Shown here piece by piece: positions 1 through 7,477 of a stretch of 33,655 bases of DNA (position 1 is its first letter; every line of letters begins with the position of its first letter). The notes beneath the pieces were generated by a model that ran no database searches, was not told the origin of the DNA, and saw only the letters and a program-made list of their open reading frames with translations. A program made the translations under genes and the position numbers. Origin of the DNA: a bacterium (GTDB lineage Bacteria > Patescibacteriota > Doudnabacteria > UBA920); assembly GCA_021825655.1 (NCBI GenBank), contig JAKAGU010000009.1:670-34324 (forward strand), given 5' to 3'.

Positions 1-351
1 CTGAGGGTCGCGGCCGGTGGCAAAGGCATTGGGCGCACTGTCGTTGATAATGTAAATTTTTGGGGTTGGCAGTCCTCCGGCAATGCAGAGGTTTTCCACC
101 AGGCGGTAAAGTTCGGGGTTGGCGCGCCGGTCCACTGCCTGCGCCTGTGAAATGGCCAGGGTAATGGAATCCGAAAAATAGTAGCTGATTAAGGAGGTGA
201 AAATACTGAAGCCTACGGCGAAGTAGAGGATGTTGGCATCGCCGAAGCGGATGGAAAACGCCCAGCCAATGAGGGTAATAATAACCAGGAAAACGGAAAT
301 CAGCACCCAGCTTTCCAGTTTATTTTTTGCAATGTGTTGGTAAGTGAGCAT
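1..351 (-). CDS. htpX: M48-family zinc metalloprotease HtpX, N-terminal part (3' end outside window)
   Basis: My own translation of the minus strand gives 117 open codons from an ATG at 351 to the window edge; the ORF track misses it because no stop is present. The N-terminus has hydrophobic stretches (about residues 16-32 and 41-56), then AISQAQAVDRRANPELYRLVENLCIAGG-type sequence and PTPKIYIIND..PNAFATGR, which is the HtpX pattern that precedes the HExxH zinc motif; the motif itself lies outside the window. HtpX is a membrane-bound protease that degrades misfolded membrane proteins. It lies downstream of lemA on the same strand, a common pairing (LemA-HtpX). The start has no good SD (CCGTAAAATAGC before ATG). 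Confidence 0.85.
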   Translation of the reverse strand, partial: MLTYQHIAKNKLESWVLISVFLVIITLIGWAFSIRFGDANILYFAVGFSIFTSLISYYFSDSITLAISQAQAVDRRANPELYRLVENLCIAGGLPTPKIYIINDSAPNAFATGRDPQ

Positions 352-460
352 GCTATTTTACGGGCAAGCCGCGTGAGTCCTGCCGGCTTTTCTGGCAGAT
401 GGCAGCCAAAAACGCCAATAGCCCGGATGCGGGCAGGTATTTTTTATGCCGCTGGGAGTT
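352..460. other. lemA-htpX intergenic spacer with small GC-rich hairpin
   Basis: The 109 bp between lemA and htpX contain a short inverted repeat (GCCCG gat GCGGGC, near 420-434). On the minus strand it is not followed directly by a U-run, so I do not call it a terminator. The two genes are probably cotranscribed. Tracked ORFs here are shadows. Confidence 0.4.
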
Positions 461-1009
461 TTAGAACTGGACCTTAACCGGCTGGCCTTCCGGGCCTTTT
501 TCATCGATGTCAAAAAACTCCGATTTGGCAAAATTGAACATGGAGGCAATGACGTTGCCGGGGAAAGTCTGGATGCGGGTGTTGTAGTCGCGCACGTTGC
601 CGTTATAAAAGCGGCGCGCAGCCTGAATTTTGTCTTCCGTATCCGTAAGATCGCCCTGGAGCTGCATAAAGTTCTGGCTGGATTTGAGGTCCGGGTAAGA
701 TTCGCTGACCGCGAACAGGGATTTTAAGGCGCCGGAAAGCATATTCTCGTCTTTCAGGCGTTCCTGCATGGTGCCGGCGTTCATGGCCAGAGTGCGGGCC
801 TTGGTTACGTTTTCCAAAACACTCGACTCCTGTTTGGTGTAGCCTTTTACGGCTTCCACCAAGTTGGGAATAAGGTCGTAGCGGCGCTTAAGCTGGACTT
901 CAATGTCGCTCCAGGCTTCCTGTACGCGGTTGCGGGAAGAAACCAGGGAGTTAAAGAGGCCGACCAGAATCAGGGCAACCACCATGATAATAATAATGGC
1001 TGGTAACAT
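461..1009 (-). CDS. lemA: LemA family protein
   Basis: A 182-residue protein with one N-terminal membrane helix (residues about 2-20, [18 protein letters not shown]) followed by the LemA signature [27 protein letters not shown] and a long helical domain. The tracked ORF begins at 1069 (202 aa), but LemA proteins begin right at the membrane helix, so the ATG at 1009 is preferred; no clear SD precedes it. LemA is a small membrane-anchored helical protein of uncertain role, often linked to HtpX, which follows here after about 110 bp. An extended -10 lies about 41 nt upstream. Identification is strong; function remains general. Confidence 0.92.
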   Translation of the reverse strand: MLPAIIIIMVVALILVGLFNSLVSSRNRVQEAWSDIEVQLKRRYDLIPNLVEAVKGYTKQESSVLENVTKARTLAMNAGTMQERLKDENMLSGALKSLFAVSESYPDLKSSQNFMQLQGDLTDTEDKIQAARRFYNGNVRDYNTRIQTFPGNVIASMFNFAKSEFFDIDEKGPEGQPVKVQF

Positions 1010-1049
1010 AGAGTTTAGTTTTTTGTTAATAATAAACCCATTCAAGGGT

Positions 1050-1058
1050 ATTATAACA
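1050..1058 (-). promoter_or_regulatory. Extended -10 promoter for lemA-htpX
   Basis: On the minus strand TGTTATAAT is a perfect extended -10 (TG-N-TATAAT). The predicted start of transcription is near 1043, giving a leader of about 34 nt to the lemA ATG. No good -35 is visible at 17 bp, as is normal for extended -10 promoters. It lies back to back with the secA promoter. Confidence 0.6.
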
Positions 1059-1081
1059 TAATTCTTCAAAAGAGTTTTTTA

Positions 1082-1090
1082 TGGTATAAT
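1082..1090 (+). promoter_or_regulatory. Extended -10 promoter for secA
   Basis: TGGTATAAT matches TG-N-TATAAT perfectly. Predicted transcription start is near 1097, leaving about 24 nt before the secA ATG with no SD (AAACAAA before ATG). The -35 region (TTCTTC) is poor. Confidence 0.65.
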
Positions 1091-1120
1091 TAATCGGCAA
1101 AACAAGCTTTCTGAAACAAA

Positions 1121-3472
1121 ATGGGTTTTCTAGAAAAATTGAAGGATGAAGTCAATGCGTATTTGGACGCCAAAGCCTTGGCCAGCCTGGAATACCGGGT
1201 GAGGCTGATTAACCGCGAGCGGGAAGGCTTGAAGGACTGGACAGACCGGGAGCTGAAGCTGGCCACGTTAGCCATCAAAGACGAACTGAAAAAGGGCAAA
1301 ATTTTGGACAGCCAAGTCATCCCGGCTTTTTCCGTTGTCTGTGAAGCGGCCCGCCGGGTTTTGGGCAAGGTGCCTTATGATGTACAGATTCTGGCCGGTT
1401 TGGTTATCCACCAGGGCAAGGTTGCGGAGATGAAAGCTGGCGAAGGCAAAACTTTGACCGAAACTATGCCCGTATATTTGAACGCGCTGTCCGGCAAGGG
1501 CGTGCACCTGATTACCACCAACGACTACCTGGCAGAGCGTGACGCCAAGGAAATGGGCAGGCTGTACGAATTTTTAGGGCTTACTACGGGTTATGTTATT
1601 TCCAGCATGAAGAACGAGCAGCGCCGCCGGGCCTATGCCGCGGATATTACTTACGTTTCCAACCAGGAGGTAGGTTTTGATTTTTTGCGGGACAACTTGG
1701 TCTACACGCGCGCCGAGCGGGTGCTGCGCCCGCAGGATCCGCTGAACTTTGGCATTGTGGATGAGATAGACAGTATTCTGATTGACGAGTCGCGCACGCC
1801 GCTGATTATTGCCGAAGCGGTGAAGGAAGAACGGGGGCTGTACGACACCTTCATGAAGATTGTGGAAAAGCTGGAAGAGGACAAGCACTATAAGGTTGAT
1901 TACAAACAGAAGCAGGTGCAGATGACCGACGAAGGACTGAACCGCGTGGAAGAAATTTTGGGCCAGGCCGTTTTCTCCAAAGACAACCCCATGTATGTGT
2001 TTTATCTCGACGTCTGCCTGAAGGCAAAAATAATTTTTGAAAAGGACCGCGATTATATTATTACCCCAGACGGGGTGGAGATTGTGGATGAGTTTACCGG
2101 CCGCGTGCTGCCAGGACGGCGTTTTACGGACGGCGTGCATCAGGCGATTGAGGCCAAGGAAAAAGTTAAAGTCAAAGAATCGGACCGGACGACTGCAGCC
2201 ATTACTTTCCAGAATTTTTTCCCCATGTACAAGAAGCTTTCGGGCATGAGCGGCACGGTTATGCGCGCCCGGGACGAATTCAGCCAGGTCTACCGGCTGG
2301 ACGTGGTACAGATCCCGACCAATCGTCCGCTTGTCCGGGTTGACCATAACGACTTGTTTTTTAAAACCCACAAGGGCAAGTTTGCCGGACTGGTAAAAAA
2401 AGTCCACCAAATCCACGGCAAAAAACAGCCCTTGCTGATTGGCGCCCGCAATGTGGAAACCGCGCATTTGATTGCCGATATTTTGTCCGAACAAAATCTG
2501 CCCTTCCAGATGCTGACCGCGGCTGACCACAGGGCCGAGGCGGATAAAATTGCCAAGGCAGGGCAGGAAGGCATGATAACTTTGGCTACCAATATGGCCG
2601 GCCGCGGCACGGACATTTTGTTGGGTCCGGGCGTGCCGGAGCTTGGCGGCCTGTACGTTATGGGCACGGAGCGCCACGAGTCCCGGCGCATCGACGACCA
2701 GCTGGTCGGCCGTGCCGGCCGCCAGGGTGACCGGGGCGAATCGCAGTTTTTGATTTCCATGGAAGACGAAATAATGCAGCTTTTTGGCAGCGAGAAGATT
2801 ATCGATATTATGGAGGAGTTTGATATTCCGGAAGACGAGTACATTTCAGCCCCGACCCTGGATGAGGCTTTTAAAAAAGCCCAGGACTTTGTGGAGAGCA
2901 AAAATTACGACTCTCGCATTTATTTGTACAAGTACGACCGGGTGGCCAATTTCCAACGGAGCGAAGTTTACCGGCTGCGCGAAATGCTGCTGGAAAACGA
3001 GCCGGCTTTTGAAAAGTTTTTGTTGCAAAGCGTGGCCGATGTTTGCGGGGAGGTTTTCCGCCTCGCCGAACCCCAGCTGGTGGCTGAGCAGCTGGCTGCG
3101 GTTTTTTCTTTGGAAGTCACCGGCCGGAAATTGAAGGAGGAGGCGGCGGGCGCTGGCGACTGGGACAGCGTAAGGCAAAAATATACCAGCTATCTGACAG
3201 AAAAAGTTTTGGGATTGAAAACGGAAAAACAGGTGTGGGAGGCCAGCCAAAAGCTGGTTTTGCAGATCATTGATTCCAACTGGGGCAGTCATTTGGAACT
3301 GATGGATGTGCTGAAGGAAGAAGCAAACTTATTTTCTTACGCGTCGGAAGATCCCTTGATAGATTTTATCAAAGATAGCCGCCAGCTGTTTGCGGATTTA
3401 GGCAAGCGGATTCAAACGCAATTCGTAAATTCTCTGTTCATGCATTTGCAACAGCAGGGCAAACTGGATTAG
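1121..3472 (+). CDS. secA: Protein translocase ATPase SecA (short form)
   Basis: This 783-residue protein is the motor ATPase that pushes preproteins through SecYEG. Visible are the N-terminal YDVQILAG..IHQGKVAEMKAGEGKT segment with Walker A near residue 105, TTNDYLAERDAKEMG, YVSNQEVGFDFLRDN, a Walker B written DEIDSILIDE instead of the usual DEADSILIDE, the preprotein crosslinking region, GMSGTV, TNMAGRGTDI and GRAGRQGDRG (motif VI). The C-terminus ends after a helical scaffold (DPLIDFIKDSRQLFADL) and lacks the Cys-rich zinc/SecB-binding tail, so it is shorter than the roughly 850-900 residues of E. coli SecA. There is no SD; the start is set by the promoter just upstream and by family alignment. 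secE lies 17 kb downstream. Confidence 0.98.
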   Translation: MGFLEKLKDEVNAYLDAKALASLEYRVRLINREREGLKDWTDRELKLATLAIKDELKKGKILDSQVIPAFSVVCEAARRVLGKVPYDVQILAGLVIHQGKVAEMKAGEGKTLTETMPVYLNALSGKGVHLITTNDYLAERDAKEMGRLYEFLGLTTGYVISSMKNEQRRRAYAADITYVSNQEVGFDFLRDNLVYTRAERVLRPQDPLNFGIVDEIDSILIDESRTPLIIAEAVKEERGLYDTFMKIVEKLEEDKHYKVDYKQKQVQMTDEGLNRVEEILGQAVFSKDNPMYVFYLDVCLKAKIIFEKDRDYIITPDGVEIVDEFTGRVLPGRRFTDGVHQAIEAKEKVKVKESDRTTAAITFQNFFPMYKKLSGMSGTVMRARDEFSQVYRLDVVQIPTNRPLVRVDHNDLFFKTHKGKFAGLVKKVHQIHGKKQPLLIGARNVETAHLIADILSEQNLPFQMLTAADHRAEADKIAKAGQEGMITLATNMAGRGTDILLGPGVPELGGLYVMGTERHESRRIDDQLVGRAGRQGDRGESQFLISMEDEIMQLFGSEKIIDIMEEFDIPEDEYISAPTLDEAFKKAQDFVESKNYDSRIYLYKYDRVANFQRSEVYRLREMLLENEPAFEKFLLQSVADVCGEVFRLAEPQLVAEQLAAVFSLEVTGRKLKEEAAGAGDWDSVRQKYTSYLTEKVLGLKTEKQVWEASQKLVLQIIDSNWGSHLELMDVLKEEANLFSYASEDPLIDFIKDSRQLFADLGKRIQTQFVNSLFMHLQQQGKLD

Positions 3473-3493
3473 TTTTTAAGAGCCGGCTTGGAT

Positions 3494-3523
3494 TTGTCAG
3501 CCGCCTGAGTTTTTTGGTATACT
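3494..3523 (+). promoter_or_regulatory. Sigma70-type promoter for gatCAB, predicted leaderless
   Basis: TTGTCA (3494-3499), spacer of 18 bp and TATACT (3518-3523), with TG at the extended -10 position (TGGTATACT). The gatC ATG begins at 3530, six bases after the -10, which is where transcription should start. The gatC message is therefore predicted to begin at or next to its ATG. Confidence 0.7.
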
Positions 3524-3529
3524 TCGGCT

Positions 3530-3811
3530 ATGCTTAGCAAAGAAGAAGTTTTGCGTATTGCTAAATTAGCGCGCATTGAATTGGGGGAAGCCGACGTGGA
3601 AAAATTTCAGAAAAATTTATCCACGGTTTTGGAATACGTGGAGGCTCTAAAAAGCGTGGATACTTCCGGTTTGGAAGAAGTCTCACAAGTCACCGGCTTA
3701 ATAAATGTCCAGCGCGAAGACCGCGCGATACTGGCCCAAAATCGCGAAGAAATTTTAGGTCAGGCGCCGGAAATCAAGGACGGATATTTTAAAGTTAAGG
3801 CCATACTCTAA
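3530..3811 (+). CDS. gatC: Asp-tRNA(Asn)/Glu-tRNA(Gln) amidotransferase subunit C
   Basis: A 93-residue GatC. It begins MLSKEEVLRIAKLARIEL, has the family pattern FQKNLSTVLEYVEALKSVDTSGL and ends with an APEIKDGYFKVKAIL-type tail that wraps the GatA-GatB interface. GatC stabilises the GatCAB complex, which converts misacylated Glu-tRNA(Gln) and Asp-tRNA(Asn) to the amide forms. First gene of the gatCAB operon, with gatA starting 2 nt after its stop. Its ATG is at the predicted transcription start and no SD is possible. Confidence 0.96.
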   Translation: MLSKEEVLRIAKLARIELGEADVEKFQKNLSTVLEYVEALKSVDTSGLEEVSQVTGLINVQREDRAILAQNREEILGQAPEIKDGYFKVKAIL

Positions 3812-3813
3812 AA

Positions 3814-5298
3814 ATGGAATTTTTACATCTGACGGAATTGCGGAAAAAGCTGGACAGCAGAGAAATATCTTCGTCCGAACTGGCGAAGTATTTTTTGGCG
3901 CGCATAAAAAAATTGGAGCCGCAGCTGAAAGCTTTTGTGACCGTTACAGAAGAAGCGGCGCTAAAGGACGCGCAGGAAGCCGATGAATTTATAGGTTCCC
4001 CCGGGGAGAACCCTTTTCTGTGCGGCATTCCTTATGTGTCCAAGGACCTTTTTGCAACGCGAGGCATCCGCACTACCGCTTCCTCGAAAATTTTGGATGA
4101 ATATAAACCGCCTTTCGACGCTACGGTTACCCGCAAATTGAAAGAGCAAAAGAGCGTGCTGTTGGGCAAGACGAATTTAGATGAGTTTGCCCACGGTTCG
4201 TCTACCGAAACCTCGGCCTACGGCCCGTCTCACAACCCCTGGGACACCAGCCGCATTCCGGGCGGTTCTTCCGGCGGCAGCGCGGCTGCCGTGGCGGGCG
4301 GCTTGTCCCCTTGGGCCACGGCCACGGAAACAGGCGGCAGCATCCGCCAGCCGTCTTCTTTGTGCGGCGTTTCCGGCTGGAAGCCAACCTATGGCAGGGT
4401 CAGCCGGTACGGCGTGATAGCCATGGCTTCGTCTCTGGACAGCCCTGGCGCGATTGCCCACAGCGTGGAAGATTTGGCCCATTTGGCGGAAATTATGGCT
4501 GGCCAGGATGAAAAGGATTCAACTACTGGCCACGTGCCTGTGCCGCAGTACAGCCGGAATCTGACAGCCGATATCAAGGGTTTGAAAATCGGCATACCCA
4601 AAGAATATTTTTTGGACGGCATGGAAGAGGGGATAAAGCAGCGGGTCATGGAAGCGGTAAAGGAACTGGAAAAAATGGGCGCGAAGACAGTAGAAGTGGC
4701 CTTGCCTAATACCAAATTCGGTTCTTTGGTTTATGCGATTGTCGCGCCCTCGGAGATCTCTTCCAATCTTATGCGTTACGACGGCATTCGCTACGGGCAT
4801 ACCGTACCGGCTGCAGCCGATCTGTTGGAAGTTTACGAAAAAAGCCGGGCCGAAGGTTTTGGCGACGAGGCCAAGCGGCGCATTATGACCGGTACGTATG
4901 TGCTGTCTGCCGGTTATTATGACGCCTACTATAAAAAAGCCCAGAAAGTCAGAAGGCTGATTGTCAACGAGTTTGCCGAAGCGTTCAAGCAGGTGGATTT
5001 GCTGGTCTGCCCTTCCAGTCCCAATGTAGCCATCAAGCTGGGCAGTGCCAAGGATAATCCGCTTTTCGGTTATATCGCCGACCAATTAAACATTCCGGGC
5101 AGCCTAGCCGGCTTACCCGCGCTGTCCGTACCCTGCGGGTATGCGCGCCCGGCCGACAACGATACGCCGTCCATGGACGGCTTGCCCGTGGGCCTGCAAA
5201 TTATCGGCCCCCAGTGGGGCGAGCAGCAAGTCTTTAATGCAGGTTTTGCCTACCAGCAGGCGACGGATTGGCATAAACAACATCCCAGCCTGGAATAA
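3814..5298 (+). CDS. gatA: Asp-tRNA(Asn)/Glu-tRNA(Gln) amidotransferase subunit A (glutaminase)
   Basis: A 494-residue amidase-signature protein that releases ammonia from glutamine for transamidation by GatB. The catalytic Ser-cisSer-Lys elements are visible: the lysine in PYVSKDLFATRG (about residue 75), PGGSSGGSAAAVAGG (about 148-162), and ETGGSIRQPSSLCG with the nucleophilic serine. The usual GSDTGGSIRQP is written ATETGGSIRQP, a conservative change next to the nucleophile loop. The C-terminal part has SLAGLPALSVPCG and GLPVGLQIIGP. Second gene of gatCAB; gatB starts 4 nt after its stop. Confidence 0.97.
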   Translation: MEFLHLTELRKKLDSREISSSELAKYFLARIKKLEPQLKAFVTVTEEAALKDAQEADEFIGSPGENPFLCGIPYVSKDLFATRGIRTTASSKILDEYKPPFDATVTRKLKEQKSVLLGKTNLDEFAHGSSTETSAYGPSHNPWDTSRIPGGSSGGSAAAVAGGLSPWATATETGGSIRQPSSLCGVSGWKPTYGRVSRYGVIAMASSLDSPGAIAHSVEDLAHLAEIMAGQDEKDSTTGHVPVPQYSRNLTADIKGLKIGIPKEYFLDGMEEGIKQRVMEAVKELEKMGAKTVEVALPNTKFGSLVYAIVAPSEISSNLMRYDGIRYGHTVPAAADLLEVYEKSRAEGFGDEAKRRIMTGTYVLSAGYYDAYYKKAQKVRRLIVNEFAEAFKQVDLLVCPSSPNVAIKLGSAKDNPLFGYIADQLNIPGSLAGLPALSVPCGYARPADNDTPSMDGLPVGLQIIGPQWGEQQVFNAGFAYQQATDWHKQHPSLE

Positions 5299-5302
5299 TT
5301 TT

Positions 5303-6784
5303 ATGACGAATTCAGCCTACAAGCCCGTTATCGGTTTTGAAATCCATGTCCAGCTTGCAACGAAAGCTAAGATGTTTTCGCCTGCGCCCAATAATCCGGA
5401 TGAAACCGTACCCAACACTAATATAGACGAAATCGTCACCGGCCAGCCGGGCACTCTGCCCGTGGCCAACAAGGAAGCTATCAGGCTTGCAGCCATGGTT
5501 GGCTTGGCTTTGAATTGTACCATTGACGAGTTTTCCAAATTTGACCGCAAGCATTATTTTTACCCCGACCTGCCCAAGGGCTACCAAATTTCCCAATACG
5601 ACCAGCCTATTGCCAAGAAAGGCTACTTGGACATCGAAGTTAACGGCAAAACCAAGCGCATTGGAATTACCCGCGCACACCTGGAAGAGGATGCGGGGAA
5701 GAACGTGCATCCTGAAGGTTTGCCCTATTCTTTGGTGGACTATAACCGCGCGGGGGCGCCGCTTTTGGAGATTGTGACGGAGCCGGATATTGAAAGCGCG
5801 GAAGAGGGCCGGATATTTTTGCAGGAGCTGAGGAACATTATCCGCTATTTGGGCGCATCCTCGGCAGATATGGAAAAAGGGACTATGCGCTGCGAGCCGA
5901 ACATTTCGGTGAGAAAACCGGGCGAAACTACTCTGCCCAAATATAAAGTGGAAGTAAAAAACATCAACAGTTTTAAGTTTGCCGAAGCAGCCATAAATTT
6001 TGAAATCGCCCGGCATACGGAAATGCTGGAAAAAGGCGAGACGCCCAGGCAAGTGACCATGGGCTGGAATGAAAAGAATAATTGTACCGTGGAGCAGCGG
6101 AGCAAGGAGGACGCCCAGGATTACCGCTATATGCCGGATCCGGATTTGCCCGTGCTGCAGTTTCCTCAGGAGTATTTGGACGAGCTTAGGAACAGAATGC
6201 CCGAACTGCCTGCCCAAAAACGGATACGGTTCTTGGAAGAGTACAAGTTGCCCTTGGCCGATGTTGAGAACCTGATTAATTGGAAGGAGCTGGCCTTTTA
6301 TTTTGAAGACGTTGTCAGCGAGCTGGATGAGTGGAGAAGCCAGGAGAATGGCTTAAACCGCGAGCAGCTGATTAAAATGGCGGCTAATTGGTGTCTGCAG
6401 GATTTTTCAGCGCTGCTTAACCAGGATTTGAAAAACCCCCTGGACAGCCAGGTCGGCCCGGAAAATTTTGCGGAGCTGGTAAAGCTGATTGTTCAAGGAA
6501 AAATTTCAGGCAGCGCGGCCAAGACCGTATTTCGAACCATGTACGAAAAAGGCGGCGATCCCAGCGAGATTGTGGAAGATATGGGGCTAACGCAGGTGAG
6601 CGACGAAGGCGCGATTGCCGGAGCCATTGAGAAAGTGATTGCGGAAAACCCCAAGGCTGTGGCGGACTATAAAGCCGGACAGCAAAAATCTTTTGGGTTT
6701 TTGGTGGGCCAGTGCATGAAAGAGTTAAAAGGCAAGGGTAACCCTCAGGTCATAAACGATCTGCTTAGGAAAAAATTAAGTTAA
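5303..6784 (+). CDS. gatB: Asp-tRNA(Asn)/Glu-tRNA(Gln) amidotransferase subunit B
   Basis: A 493-residue GatB, the tRNA-binding kinase and transamidase subunit. It starts YKPVIGFEIHVQL and carries GLALNC, FDRKHYFYPDLPKGYQISQYDQPI, THLEEDAGK-like RAHLEEDAGKNVH, DYNRAGAPLLEIVTEPD, MRCEPNISVR and a C-terminal helical YqeY-like tail (GKISGSAAKTVF, SFGFLVGQCMKELKGKGNPQ) that contacts tRNA. The track starts at 5141 inside gatA; the ATG at 5303, just after the gatA stop, fits the family. There is no SD (TAATTTT before ATG), suggesting translational coupling. A strong terminator follows. Confidence 0.97.
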   Translation: MTNSAYKPVIGFEIHVQLATKAKMFSPAPNNPDETVPNTNIDEIVTGQPGTLPVANKEAIRLAAMVGLALNCTIDEFSKFDRKHYFYPDLPKGYQISQYDQPIAKKGYLDIEVNGKTKRIGITRAHLEEDAGKNVHPEGLPYSLVDYNRAGAPLLEIVTEPDIESAEEGRIFLQELRNIIRYLGASSADMEKGTMRCEPNISVRKPGETTLPKYKVEVKNINSFKFAEAAINFEIARHTEMLEKGETPRQVTMGWNEKNNCTVEQRSKEDAQDYRYMPDPDLPVLQFPQEYLDELRNRMPELPAQKRIRFLEEYKLPLADVENLINWKELAFYFEDVVSELDEWRSQENGLNREQLIKMAANWCLQDFSALLNQDLKNPLDSQVGPENFAELVKLIVQGKISGSAAKTVFRTMYEKGGDPSEIVEDMGLTQVSDEGAIAGAIEKVIAENPKAVADYKAGQQKSFGFLVGQCMKELKGKGNPQVINDLLRKKLS

Positions 6785-6791
6785 AATAACC

Positions 6792-6836
6792 ACGCCGCCC
6801 TTTTTGCCTGAGGCTTGAAGGGCGGCGTTTTTTTTT
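6792..6836 (+). terminator. Rho-independent terminator after gatB
   Basis: A perfect 11-bp GC-rich stem (ACGCCGCCCTT / AAGGGCGGCGT, loop about 15 nt) followed by nine T on the plus strand. It ends the gatCAB operon. On the minus strand it is followed by GTGGTTATTTT, so it may also stop the small minus-strand unit ending at 6854. Confidence 0.9.
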
Positions 6837-6853
6837 GCTGGCGCGGGACAACA

Positions 6854-7129
6854 TCATTCCCGCGGTCGGCGGATATGGTCTTCCGGCCCCCGTTCGGTCC
6901 GGGGTCGGGGGATGGCTTCGTCGTCGCGGAATCTTCTCCAGGGGCGAGCTGTTGCGGGTGGGCCTTTTTGTTCCAGGGGTTCCGTTGTCGAAGTGGGTGT
7001 TTTGCGCTTGGTTCTAAGGAACAGCTCCACTAGCTCGAGAATGCGCTTCTTCGGCGGGTGGCCGGCCGGTTGGTGGATGCCGTAGGTGTGGGTTTCTTCC
7101 GAAGTATGGATGTGGTCGGGATGTGACAC
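6854..7129 (-). CDS. Unknown small Pro/Arg-rich protein (GTG start)
   Basis: I do not recognise this 91-residue product. It begins SHPDHIHTSEETHTYGIHQP, has a possible helix KRILELVELFLRTK near residues 28-41, and a Pro/Arg/Glu-rich, probably disordered tail. No membrane segment or signal peptide is visible. The start is GTG at 7129 with SD AAGGA five bases upstream (7135-7139), which overlaps the end of the preceding gene (stop at 7140-7142), so the two are likely coupled. Composition bias could also arise in a non-coding frame, so the main evidence is the SD, the tight spacing and the terminator downstream. Confidence 0.5.
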   Translation of the reverse strand: MSHPDHIHTSEETHTYGIHQPAGHPPKKRILELVELFLRTKRKTPTSTTEPLEQKGPPATARPWRRFRDDEAIPRPRTERGPEDHIRRPRE

Positions 7130-7139
7130 AAGCTTCCTT

Positions 7140-7370
7140 TCATGCGCCGGTTAGGCTGTCGAGGAAATCCTTTCTCGTTTGAGGGCGCAGGCCTCTTCCT
7201 TCGTTGAATGTGGGTGCCGGGGGCTGGTCGGGAAGGTTGAATTTCCCTTCCAGAATTCCCTGCACGGTTTCGGTGAATGCCCGGTTGGCAGTACATCTGC
7301 CAGACGGGGTAAAGGCACCCCCGCTTAGGCGTTCAAATTCCGCAAGCGCAGCTTGCATGTTGATTTGCAC
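7140..7370 (-). CDS. Unknown small protein, first gene of a two-gene unit
   Basis: A 76-residue product of unknown function (VQINMQAALAEFERLSGG..., ending FLDSLTGA). The ORF track starts at ATG 7379, but that ATG lies one base after the SD AAGGAGG (7381-7387), too close to use; the in-frame GTG at 7370 is 10 bases from the SD, and a further ATG lies at 7358. A strong promoter lies directly upstream and a palindrome covers the SD and the predicted transcription start, which suggests regulation. The gene is followed within 10 bp by the 91-residue gene. Confidence 0.6.
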   Translation of the reverse strand: MQINMQAALAEFERLSGGAFTPSGRCTANRAFTETVQGILEGKFNLPDQPPAPTFNEGRGLRPQTRKDFLDSLTGA

Positions 7371-7377
7371 GGATATC

Positions 7378-7398
7378 ATGCCTCCTTGTGGGAGGCAT
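7378..7398. repeat. 21-bp palindrome over promoter start and SD of the 7140 gene
   Basis: ATGCCTCC ttgtg GGAGGCAT is a perfect 8-bp inverted repeat with a 5-base centre. It starts inside the -10 of the minus-strand promoter, spans the predicted transcription start (near 7390) and ends on the SD. Because the message should begin inside it, a full RNA hairpin would not form in transcripts from this promoter; a DNA operator is the simpler reading. Chance cannot be ruled out. Confidence 0.5.
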
Positions 7399-7425
7399 TG
7401 TAAAAAATTTTTTATGGGGCGTCAA
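7397..7425 (-). promoter_or_regulatory. Sigma70-type promoter for the small two-gene unit
   Basis: On the minus strand TTGACG (7420-7425), a 17-bp spacer and TACAAT (7397-7402); each hexamer matches consensus at 5 of 6 positions. The spacer is AT-rich (AAAAAATTTTTT). It lies between the end of miaA and the small genes. Confidence 0.75.
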
Positions 7426-7477
7426 ATTGGAAAAGGTGTGGCGACAGCACAAAAAAACCATGTAGCCAGCACCGTTT

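Noticed and set aside
1574-2677. 367-aa minus-strand ORF inside secA
   Set aside because: Long shadow ORF caused by GC-rich codon positions of secA; no recognisable protein and no start signal.
6815-7033. Plus-strand ORFs of 60-72 aa just after the gatB terminator
   Set aside because: They begin inside the terminator T-run and have no SD or promoter; the minus strand has the better-supported gene.
7030-7296. 88-aa minus-strand ORF overlapping both small genes
   Set aside because: Lies in another frame across the stop/SD junction of the two SD-led genes; Arg/Pro-biased and without its own SD.
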